This document shows, in pieces, positions 7,918 to 17,783 of a stretch of DNA of 64,000 nucleotides. The notes beneath the pieces are model-generated. The model saw nothing but the letters and a program-made list of their open reading frames with translations, had not been told where the DNA came from and ran no database searches. The stretch covers positions 25,696,901 through 25,760,900 of the forward strand of contig CM043948.1 in assembly GCA_014529385.2 (NCBI GenBank), read 5' to 3'. This stretch comes from Adiantum capillus-veneris (Eukaryota; Streptophyta; Polypodiopsida; Polypodiales; Pteridaceae). The number at the start of each line of letters is the position of its first letter. Positions within the stretch are counted from its first letter, which is position 1. A program made the position numbers and the translations under genes.

Positions 7918-10767
7918 TCAGAGTATCTTTCTCCACTTGTGATTCACATACACCATTGTCTCTCTCCACCTTCGTTGACTTTCACGAGCTCCGGAGTTGT
8001 TGTATGCCATTGATCTTTTAACTTTTTGTTGTTGTAAATGTCTGATGGCTTGTGTTGTTGCTGAATTTGCCAAGACTTCTTTTGCCTGCATTCGATGAAT
8101 GATTCTACGATAGAACCATTCAAATAGTTCTCTCAAACTGTTAGCCTTGATTCGAGAGCCACCATGTCGTGTGTGCCTGAAATAAGCATTTCTCGCCATG
8201 TAATGAGACTTTTCCATCCCTTGGGTATTCCATATTGCCGGGTTCCCATACTTCTGTATAAAATATGGCAAATGATTGAAGATGATGTGCTGGATATGAA
8301 AACAGATTAGTTAGAATGTTTTACAGTCACATATTTGCACATAAGAGAGAAAGAAATACATGATAATACCATGTAGTGAGTAATCTGGGTGTCTGTCCAT
8401 GCTGTCTTGAATGATTTTTTCAGAAGGTTGAGATTTTCCTTGAACTTGTTCATATCACCTTGTGACCAGTCATCTTTGTCGCACATCAAAAATAGGATGG
8501 CTATTGATCGCCAAACCTCAGCCTTCGCGTTACGAGTAGTTGGTTCGTGGTCTTTGACTGCAATATGTAGCTTTTTCCAGCTCTGATACTCTACCTTGCT
8601 AACATAAGATGTGTTATATATTTTTCCATGTTTTGTTAGCTTTGGATCTCTTGTACCTTGGGGCTTAGATAAAAACCTCCGTGCCTTCACCCCACCGATG
8701 GATGGTTTGCATGGGACATCCTTCTCAGCAGTTGATCTCTTTTCATCCTGCTGGATTTTCACATTGCAACCATGAAGCCCCATATCCGACAATACCATTT
8801 CTAAGCACTGTAGGGCTACTTGTCGTTCTGCGGAGTTCTTAATCTTCCAAGCAAACGCGATGTATAAGTAGACCAATTTCTCCACAATTCTACAAAGGGC
8901 ATGCATTGTACAAATGTGGACATTCACAAGTGGTATTTTCAAAACCGGTCGAAAAGCAGGATCCTCAATGTGACGTGTTGGAGCTTTTCTCCACCACTTT
9001 GGGTCCATGACCTTTGCAGGCTCCATGCAAACAAACACGGTGACTTTGCCATTGCACCCATTCCACAATTATACATGCACTTTAATGTTTTAAGGTCACC
9101 TGCAAGATGCCACTGAACTTGAAAGTCTCCCCTTCCATCTAGACGTAGTACCTCTCCCTGGTTAGTCTGTCGATCAATCACCTCCGGAATATTAGTTCGA
9201 TGGAACACCCAATATAGAATCTCATGATCTTCTTTCTTTACCTGCAACACAAAATAAATGAGACTTAAGTAGATCTGAACATTTGAGCTTACTTGAGAAT
9301 CTCGCTTACCTCAAACGCACCAAGCCACCATATGTTAGATTCTGATTGAACACTAAAATATAAAGGATCATCACTGGGACACTTTGAGAGGGCTCTATTC
9401 ATTAAAGTAATAGTAACACGCTCTAGCTTTTTCTCTTTAACAAGCTCACACTCATCCAGTTTTAACACAAAATGTAATACCCCATGTGACTCTTCAAATG
9501 TGATGTTGTAAAACTCCACCATTCTCTTCTGTAATATCCGCAGGTCCATAAAAATATTGTTGAACTCATCATATGCCATGTTTGCTCCATGGCCACTGTA
9601 AGTTGCTTTAATATGAAAGGGCTGTCCAAGATAGTCTCCATGTGCCTCGTTAAGCTGAAGCCTCTCTTTCCAAACACTTGAGGCTGATGGTAGAAGTTTG
9701 GATTTTATACCCTTCCTAACAAAGATGGATGAGACAGACTTTTGGATAGCCGCATATCCTCTTTTTCTTACACCAAGTGAATCAAGTGTGCCTTGTATCT
9801 CTTTTGCAGGCACTGAGTTCTCTGAAATAAAGCGGTCCACTACATTTCGTTGTAGGACCTTAAACTTCTTGTCATGTACTATATCTGCTGCCAGGCTTCT
9901 ACTTATAAGTGGCTTCAATCTCTTTCCTATATTGGCTTTGGGATCAATGTTTTCCTTGTCAGGATAGATTGAATCTCTACATGAAGACAATGCATAATTA
10001 AATAACAGAAAATTTGCTTCACTAACACTATTTAGGCACATGAAAACAATGCATAACAAGAAAAAACAAAAAGATTACTTAACTAAGACAATGTAGCGAA
10101 CCAAGAAGCATCACCTTAATGCTCGGATTCTTTTCTTGAGACCTCCTGATGAAACCTGCAATGTTTCAAGATTGCGCAATTTCTTCTTTCGGATACGACC
10201 ACCCAAGATGGTGTCCTTCATTTGACAACTTCGCACCTTTCCTTTCAGTTCTTGTACCTCTGTTTTATGTTGCAAAATGGTAACCTGATCTGTAGAATGT
10301 AAATGTGCAAGGCGAACAATCTCACATTGTTGAGCTTGGAGAATGCTCTTGTAAGTTTCAGCTTCTCTTGTAAGTGATTTACAATAACCCAGAAGGCCCT
10401 TTTCTCCATCACCAGCAAAGGTCAATAAGCTTGTAGGATTGACAAACGGTGGAGACGCATTAGTTATTGGATTCTTAGGGTAGAGAGAGCCTCTCGTCCA
10501 GATATCTATGTGTTTAGCTCCTTGAGCTCTGAGCGTGTCTATGGAAGCGGGAGGTATATGTGTGTTTGTTTTACTGCGCTTAATCAATGGTTGGTACTCA
10601 TTGTCCAAATCAATGTGAAGGTGATATTTGGCTCGTTTCTGGGTAACATTTGTGCCATTTGAGGAGTGCGCCATTAGCCAAATGTGCAGGTTTAATGGAA
10701 AGTGAATAGCGGCTGTGGATTCGTCCCTCCATGTTAGCCTCATTCCCTCCATATTGACGAGGTTCAT
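7918..10767 (-). CDS. DDE-type transposase of the TIR element
   Basis: Four exons are supported (10767-10115, 9976-9310, 9241-8370, 8289-7918) with in-frame GT-AG joins at all three introns. Exon 1 ends in a basic coiled-coil-like region. Candidate catalytic residues are Asp in LKLDE (9454-9456), Asp in AGDLKTLK (9095-9097) and Glu in TQGMEK (8212-8214). Between them are VHICTMHALCRI and THYM/HIIFNHLPYFI, a layout I associate with uncharacterised RNase-H-fold transposases of other eukaryotes. Exon 3 has a single net frameshift near 9070, just after the second Asp, so this copy may be inactive. The gene reads inward from the right TIR. The triad assignment is inferred, not demonstrated. Confidence 0.65.
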
Positions 10768-10934
10768 TCAATGCAACTGAAAAGAGGATTATCCCTCAAT
10801 CACTACGAACGAATGTTCAGAAGAGTAAGGAATCTACTTAAAGTACACTTTTTGAAGTTTTACTATGAAAGACCCAGCTCTTTTATTTGCCATTTTTTCT
10901 AGAGAGAGAGTGCAAAAAATACATTTTCTTAGAA

Positions 10935-10967
10935 GGCCCTCCAAATGACCTCCGAAATTTCCTAATG
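10935..10967 (-). repeat. Right terminal inverted repeat
   Basis: This reverse-complements the left TIR with one mismatch. Gypsy coding sequence resumes in frame immediately afterwards. Confidence 0.92.
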
Positions 10968-11905
10968 ACCAACTGGCAATTGAAATAGAGGATCAACACA
11001 AAATAGCGTTTGCTACAGAGTGGGGAATATATGCGTATCGTGTTATGCCTTTTGGATTAACTAATGCCCCAACTACCTTTCAAAGGTTAATGACGCATGC
11101 GTTCAAAGAATACCTGAGAATATTCTTAGAAATATACATGGACGATCTTTGTGTACACTCTCTCCTACGAGAGGAACATATTCATCATTTGCAAAGGTAT
11201 TTGAAAAATGCAGAACATATCGAATATGTCTTAACACAGAAAAGTGTATTTTTATGGTTAGGCAAGGCCGCATCTTAGGACACATTGTCTCCAGAAATGG
11301 CATAACCACAAACCTAGACAAAATCAAAGTCATAGTAGACCTGCCCAAGCCTACTACTGTGAAACAAGTGCAATCCTTCATGGGACACTACGGATATTAT
11401 CGAAGATTCATATATATGTATGCAGTCATCGCACAACCTCTGTATCATTTGTTAGTCAATTTCGACTGGACTGAGGAGTGTGAAACTTCATTCCAAAAGC
11501 TGAAGGAAAACCTTGTATCCGCACCTGTACTTAAAGCATCGGATTGGGAAAAGATAATCCACGTTCACATTGATGCATCTGCATATGCAATCGGGAGTAT
11601 TCTCGCTCAACCTGGAGACGGAACAATGGATTTTCTAGTTTGTTATGCAAGCCGACAGTTAAATAGTGCAAAAAAGAACTACACAACCACCGAAAGAGAG
11701 GGGTTAGGAATGATTTATGTTGTAAAGAAATTTCGGCATTATTTGCTCGCAAACAAATTTGTGTTCTTCACAGATCATCAGGCTCTTTTGTATTTGGTAA
11801 ATAAACCACGTAATACAGGGAGAATTGTACGATGGTTATTATATTGCTAGAGTTTGATTTCACAGTGGTAGTCAAAAAGGGTAAAACTCATCTACGGGCG
11901 GTCAT
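10968..11905 (+). pseudogene. Gypsy reverse transcriptase and RNase H (interrupted host element)
   Basis: The frame continues the reverse transcriptase from the left edge: [16 protein letters not shown] (from 11042), then the catalytic YMDD box (about 11135-11146). A frameshift at about 11190-11205 moves the frame, which then shows GRILGHIVSRNGI, the connection domain, and an RNase H with HIDASAYAIGS, TTEREGLGMIY and FTDHQAL. The frame is lost again near 11850. The TIR transposon separates this gene from its upstream half. Nothing suggests the polyprotein can still be made. Confidence 0.85.
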
Positions 11906-12049
11906 CTTTCAAGGCTACACAACGGGGAAGCTCCTGAAGGAGTAGATGATGACATACCACTTGTTAGCATTCTTTCCTTTGGAGGTAGGTTTGATAACAC
12001 GGAAGACAAATCCAAAAAACAAACAATTCTACAAACAAAAAACTTCCAG

Positions 12050-13488
12050 TTGATTGCAGGACGGCTATATCATCTAGAATCGGACCAAATTCTACGACTA
12101 TGTATAAATCCGGAGGAATTCGAGTGTTATCTTGAAGAAGCACCTGTCCAGGATTGTGCATTTCATTGTTCAACAATGAAAACACACCAGAGACTGAAAC
12201 AGTTAGGGGTTTATTGGCCAACTATGTACGCGGACACACATGCTTATGTTAACAATTGTACTATATGTAGTGCCAAGCGACCAATGGATCACGCGACATT
12301 GTTTCAGGTAAACATTGCACCTGCATGGAGTCAATATATCATTGATTTATTAACCACAAGGACGTTTCCTGAAAACATAACCAGAGCACGGAAAAGGGCT
12401 ATAGAGCAGGAGGCTCGTGACTTTCAGTTAATTGGGAACCAACTCTATAAGCGAGGAAAGGACAATCAACTTAGAATCTGTGCAAGTGAAAGTGAATACC
12501 TGTTGATTCTAGAACACGCACATGGCGGAATAAGTGGAGGCCATTATTCAGACGATAAGATGACAAAAATTGTCTTAACCGCAGGAATATGGTGGCCTAC
12601 ATTGCATATGGATGCTGAAGAGTTTGTAAAGCGTTGTGACACATGTCAACGCACCAAGGTGCCGATAAAGAGAGATGAGATGCCACTACGGCCAATGATG
12701 GGAGCAAGGGCATTTGCAAAATGGGGCATTGATTTTGTGGGACCTATTTCACCCCTTGCATATCACACCCATACCCAATATAGCATTGTGGCTACGGACT
12801 ATCTCACGAAATGGGCGGAAGCCAAGGCAACAGAAAAAGAAGATGCACGAACCACTGCACAATTTTTGTATGAGAATTTCTTTGTACGATACGGTTTACC
12901 AATAGAAATTGTCAGTGATCGAGGAACACATTTTCTTAATGAAGTCATTGAATATCTGCTACAGGAATTCATGGTCATACATAGAAAATCTGCTCCATAT
13001 CATCCACAAGCAAATGGACAAGCGGAGGCCACAAATAAGACACTATGAACAGTTTTGACTAAAATTATATCAAAGTCAAGAACAGACTGGGATCAGCAGT
13101 TACACTCAACACTTACAAAACATTGATAGGAACGACACCGTACAACATGGTGTTTGGCCTAAATGCTATATTACCCATAGAGTTTTTAATCCCAACTCTA
13201 CGAGTAGCAAAACACTTAGAATGGACAGGGCATGAGCTCTCTTTAAGAATAGATGATCTTGAAAAGCTAGATGAACTTCGCTTGAGAGATGTAGCTTCGA
13301 TCTATGCTAAAAAGAGAAGACAAAAGGAGTTTTTTGACAAACATGTGCGAACGAAAGAGTTCAAAACAGGTGATTATGTACTTGTTTATTCCTTGAAGCA
13401 ACATGACAAGAAACTTAAAAAGCGAGGGATGGGACCCTTTGTGATTAGTGCCTATCACAAAGCGGAGCTGTCAAGCTTGCTACATTAG
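12050..13488 (+). pseudogene. Gypsy integrase with two tandem zinc-binding modules
   Basis: An N-terminal region with YWPTMYADTHAYVNNCTIC (about 12211-12270) looks like an HHCC zinc-binding module. A second one follows: HAHGGISGGH, then WWPTLHMDAEEFVKRCDTC (about 12510-12650). The catalytic core follows, with GIDFVGPI, VATDYLTKWAEAKAT, VSDRGTHF and HPQANGQAE, giving the D-D-E set. A stop at 13046 and a frameshift before 13123 separate the core from a C-terminal part with FDKHVRTKEFKTGDYVLV and GPFVI. The linker between zinc modules is FPENITRARKRAIEQEARDF. This copy is inactive because of the breaks. Confidence 0.85.
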
Positions 13489-13490
13489 CA

Positions 13491-14828
13491 GAAGAAGAAA
13501 TACCAAATTGGATTAGTGGGTGTCGATTAAAGAAATATCATATACCACTAACACAGGATATGCTTCAACAAATCCATCAAGAAAAACAACGGATGAAGGA
13601 GAAACAGAGGGTACGGGAAGAAGCCCAAGCAGAAGCAAAAGAACGCATTGCAAAAAGAAGGCTTCTACGACAACAACAACAATGTGGATCACCATTGCGA
13701 ATCAACGCCATTCGACTAACAAATTTTGATGAAGACATAGTGGAGCCAAGAATTGCAGTCAAAGTGGGTAGCAATCAAGTTTAATTGATGGCATTACTTG
13801 ATTCTGGAGCTCAAGCAAATTTGATCTCTTACAGATTATACAAACAGCTCAAGCCCGCAGGTCAACTTCATCCTACTCCACAAGTGCTGAAAAGTAGTAC
13901 ATCACATTCATTGAAAACATTGGGCTGGGCTATATTGCATGTACAAATACATCAATATATTTACCCACACAAGTTTTATGTGGTTAAGGATGAAATCACA
14001 CAACACCCCATGTTGTTGGGACAACCTTGGCAAAAAGAGTACAATGTGAAGATAGATTGGAATGCGAATGCAGTCAAAATTCAACATGCACAAGAACAAC
14101 AGGTGGTAGCCTTTGCTCAGCAACCCCAGAATAATCAGCTACCAGCAATGCAATCACTGGATAAAGAGCCGAAAGGCAGGGTGCCACTAAAGAACAACAT
14201 GATACCCAAGGCTTACAAACAGGGAACTGCCAACCATGTTCAGTACATGTATAAAAAGTCACCGACCGTAGTGAAGAGATCAGAGTTAGCAACACGAGAA
14301 GAACAAGTATGGGTGAGGAAGGATAGATGTGACATGGCAGACAAACAAAAATACAACAGAAGAAGTCAACAGACACAGATAGTTAAACCAAACACTAAGG
14401 GAATAAAACAGATATGGATCCCAAAGAAAAAGCTTAGCACCAACTCAAATACGACTCGCATCTGGATACCGAAACTGAAGCAACAGGAACTCCCTTCAGT
14501 ACAAGCAACATCGGAAGGGAGAGCATTGCATATGAAACCGGAAAACCGATTTATGTGGATGCCAATCAACAACAAAAAACTGGCAACCAAGGAAGTAGCA
14601 ATAAACCTACAAATACAGGCAAAACAAAGCTACAAATGGAAAGCAAAAAAGACCAGGTCTACGGCCAATTCCGCCACGAAAATTCTCTCCAAGGAGACAA
14701 CTATGGCCATATCAACAATAGCGGCAAAGCAAGCGACTTTTGCAAGAAAGACAATCAAACAAAGAGCAGTCAAGTTACAGCTTTTACTTGCAGAGAAAAT
14801 AGGAAACCTCGATGGCGAATGCCAATAA
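13491..14828 (+). pseudogene. Retropepsin-like ORF downstream of integrase
   Basis: After the integrase end (a WISGCRLKKYH segment near 13510-13545), a charged coiled-coil stretch rich in Gln, Glu and Arg (13560-13680) leads to IRLTNFDEDIVEPRIAVKVG and, past one stop at 13782-13784, to LLDSGAQANLIS (13794-13829). This is a classic D-S-G-A aspartic protease active site. HPMLLGQPWQKEY at about 14005-14043 fits the second half of the fold. A long basic tail with repeated IWIPK-like segments follows to 14828. In standard gypsy pol the protease precedes the reverse transcriptase. Whether this element also has an upstream protease cannot be seen, since its 5' part is outside the window. Confidence 0.7.
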
Positions 14829-14969
14829 GCATCTGGCTTATACCCTTCTCTTATACAACATTAATTTTTCCATGTATGCATTATATAGGGCCATACTCCA
14901 CGGCCAAGCACAACCCATGCATGGCACATACTCCGAGGCGATTCCTTGTCATTCGGGAGGACTCCGTCT

Positions 14970-15700
14970 AGGAGGGGGGGGAGGCATTCTCAAATGCGGA
15001 CCCAATGGCAGAAAGAGCAAAAAAGGGCATGTTTTTCGACCATTTTTAAGGGTTGCTGTTTGATTGTGAAATTTTTTGGACTAACCCAAGTACATATGCC
15101 CTTATACATCATGAATAGACAAGTATATGGGGCCAAACGCCAAATGAAGCCCCTAGGTGTGTGTATATAAGTAAAAGTAGCCATTTTTCGGGCAAAATAT
15201 TGGTAAAACAGAGAAATCCGGCCATAAAAATTGCATGTGAGTGTATATAATGTTTTGCGGTGATTTTTTTAATTTATTATGATTTTTGGGAATTTTTTGG
15301 GTTTGATTTGCTATTTTTCTTTTAATTTTGCTAATTTTCGGTAGAAAAATTCAAAAATAAAAAAAAGCAGGTGAAAAACGATCATAATGAAAAACAAAAA
15401 ATATGGGGATGATTAGTGAATATAGGACAACCTATGGTACAATGGGAGTGCAATTATGTGAATGAAGCAGAAAGCGTGTTTTGGCCAGATGTTGACCGAA
15501 ACGTCAAATTTCTCGTAAACTGGGCAAATGGAGTCCAAATCAAGAAATTTTTGAGCCTAGACCGCATCTCACAAGAAGTTGGGAGCACATGTCAAATTTT
15601 ATGAAAAGTGGTTCGGGGACCCCCATTATAAGAAATTTTCACTTCATTTTAAGCTCATTTCAACTATTGACCTTTGAGAGAGAGCTCCTGCCACCTAGAG
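14970..15700 (+). repeat. Polypurine tract and putative 3' LTR of the interrupted gypsy element
   Basis: A polypurine tract (14970-14983) follows the last ORF, as expected just before a 3' LTR. The LTR end is not a clean TG, so the start is approximate. A TATA-like CATTATAAG lies near 15626, consistent with an LTR promoter. The 3' limit is not defined because no second copy is in the window. Confidence 0.5.
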
Positions 15701-16581
15701 CGAACGGAACTTCCAGCAGCTTCTACGACGCGCACGACTACCCGACAGGCTTCAGACATGAGAGGTAGGCTCACCACCTTGAGCTTTTCGCGCATGTTTG
15801 TCATTTTGTCGCGAAAACTAGTGTAGGGTTCACACAGAAAGCGAGCAGTAGCGACCTACAAGTAGAAGTGGCCACCTAACGGCTAACCCAAAAGCAATGA
15901 GACTTCATCGACAGCTTACCCTAGCATAGGAGACTAGTCTTGGATGCCCAAAGGCAGTAGAAAACCATCGGGAAAAACCCTAATTCCTAGATCCCCGCAA
16001 GAGGCCACCAAATGGAAATCGGCGGAGAGGCGCCAAAATGCTACCAAAATTCATGGGTAGGAGCATCTCGACATGCTCGACAAGTCTATGTAGCCCACAT
16101 GACCAAAAGGTGACCCAAAGCGGCACTAAACTTCAGAAATGGCATCAGACACACAAAGCGTCAAATAGCTCTCGAGGCCAAACCGCATGTGCGTTTGCCA
16201 CCAAACTTCACGAGCGGCTTTCCTAAACCATCAACAACCAAGTCCTATGGTGGTAGACCACCACAAGTCATCGAAGACATGTAAACGCAACCACGGGTGC
16301 TTTTAAGAGCGAAAATTACCAAACGGAGCTCCGGTGAAGCCAAAGTCGACAAAAACCATACGGCAAGGATCCCCAAGGAATCGGGAAGCTATGGAGACCA
16401 ACATCAAGAAATTTCATCGCCGAAAATCACTCCAAAAGTCAGAAAACGGCTCGGAGGCTCTGAAATCCACATAGGGAGTTACTTTCTATCTAATTGACTT
16501 TTTGTTGAAATAAGGCTTAAAAGGGACTCAGGGGGACTAAGGGCAGGCACTAGTAGAATCTTCAGTAAAAATTTCATCAGA
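15701..16581. other. Non-coding stretch, no gene seen
   Basis: The region has short open frames without recognisable protein features and CG-containing sequence near 15700-15760. It may be R/U5 or leader of an LTR element, but no primer-binding site or boundary could be identified. Confidence 0.35.
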
Positions 16582-17618
16582 AGACATCCTACGAGTAGGA
16601 TGTCTCAAGGCCATTTCTGGGCACCAAATCTAACAACTCTCATCTCACACATTTTTTGAATAGCCTTTACATGCTAGCCACCAAGTTTCATCACATTTGG
16701 ACCAAAATTGACCTCATATGCATGAAAAAATGCTAAGTCGGGGCATAGAGGCGTAGGATGTCTCAAGGCCATTTCTGGGCACCAAATCTAACAACTCTCA
16801 TCTCACACATTTTCTGAATAGCCTTTACATGCTAGCCACCAAGTTTCATCACATTTGGACCAAAATTGACCTCATATGCATGAAAAAACGCTAAGTCGGG
16901 GCATAGAGGCAATAATGGGCCATAGACCTACCAAAACTTGTCCAAATCACATGAAACTTGCACAATACAGTCATGAGCACATTGCCAAACAATCTGTGTG
17001 GTCACCTACAAAAAATGATGAAGTAGACATCCTACGCGTAGAATGTCTAAACGACATTTTTGGCCTACAGAGGGTGTTTTTCAATTCCAGACTTATTCAT
17101 ATCACCTTCAAGAGCACATATATCAAGTTTCAAGCCATTCTAATCATTTTTGACCCCCAACACCTCCAAGATACACTTTTTGAGCCCAAAAACACTACAC
17201 ATGGTCTTACCAACATCAATTCTTGTCCAAATCAAAATCCAAGAGCATGGCCATATTCCATAGGCCAAGAGTTACCCCCATAACAAATCTAAAGTTATTT
17301 TGATGAAATAGACATCCTACGCGTAGGATGTCTCTAGCATAATTTTGACCTTCTGTGTAAAAAATGACATCATGGGAGCCATTACCATGGTGCAAGGAGC
17401 CCATATATCAATTTTCAACCCATTTGGATATCATTGGCCACCTGTTGTGGACATCCTACCCAATTTGTGAGCCTAAAGCTTGAATCTTCCCAAAAATCCA
17501 CTTTTTGATGCCCAAATCCAATTCCAATCATATAGCCTTGTTGCACAGGCCAAGGGCCATCAGCTTGCCAAGTTTCACCAAAAACTGATGAAAAAGACAT
17601 CCTACGCGTAGGATGTCT
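16582..17618. repeat. Array of 24-bp palindromes with 285-bp period
   Basis: The palindrome is AGACATCCTACG followed by its exact reverse complement. Perfect copies start at 17310 and 17595, copies with one or two changes at 16582 and 17025, and half copies near 16754 and 17450. The starts 17025, 17310 and 17595 are exactly 285 bp apart. Half copies fall near the midpoint, suggesting a dimeric repeat unit. The array lies in the presumed untranslated leader of the following gag-like ORF. Confidence 0.9.
16596..16911. repeat. Tandem duplication of a 158-bp unit
   Basis: The unit begins TAGGATGTCTCAAGGCC and recurs at 16754 with very few differences. Each copy starts with the right half of the palindrome described at 16582. 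Confidence 0.9.
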
Positions 17619-17783
17619 AAATGATAAATTTTTGCCAGAATTACACTGTGAGCACATGCACAGTTCCCCAAGTTCCTTTTAAGTTTTATTTTCAATTTTC
17701 AAGTCATTTGGATAGTTAAAAATCAGTTTCTCAATCGATATGGAAAAAACGCTAACTTCGGACTACTTAGTGCAACAGGATCT

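Larger units (their letters stand above)
33..10967. mobile_element. 10.9-kb TIR DNA transposon carrying a histone H3-like fusion gene
   Basis: The ends are 33-bp inverted repeats with one mismatch, starting CATTAGG on the left and ending CCTAATG on the right. The element sits inside a gypsy reverse transcriptase, so both boundaries are defined by host coding sequence. Inside are a plus-strand gene pair (387-1762), a minus-strand histone/peptidase/phosphatase gene (2035-4756), a plus-strand orphan gene (5987-7854) and a minus-strand transposase (7918-10767), arranged as two convergent pairs around a microsatellite-rich divergent promoter region. No target duplication longer than 1 bp is visible. 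The superfamily is not assigned. It is not a typical CACTA, hAT or Mutator element by its ends. Confidence 0.9.

Noticed and set aside
33-10967. Mutator-like element carrying a Ulp1 gene (Kaonashi type)
   Set aside because: A Ulp1 domain suggests this, but the TIRs are only 33 bp, no 9-bp target duplication is seen, and the transposase motifs do not look like MULE transposase.
16582-17618. CRISPR-like array from regularly spaced palindromes
   Set aside because: The spacing is 285 bp and the spacers are themselves repeats. The setting is a plant LTR element.
14970-17618. Treating 14970-17600 as one giant LTR
   Set aside because: The palindrome array shares sequence with the LTR at 21283, not with the gypsy element ending at 14983, so at least two elements meet here.
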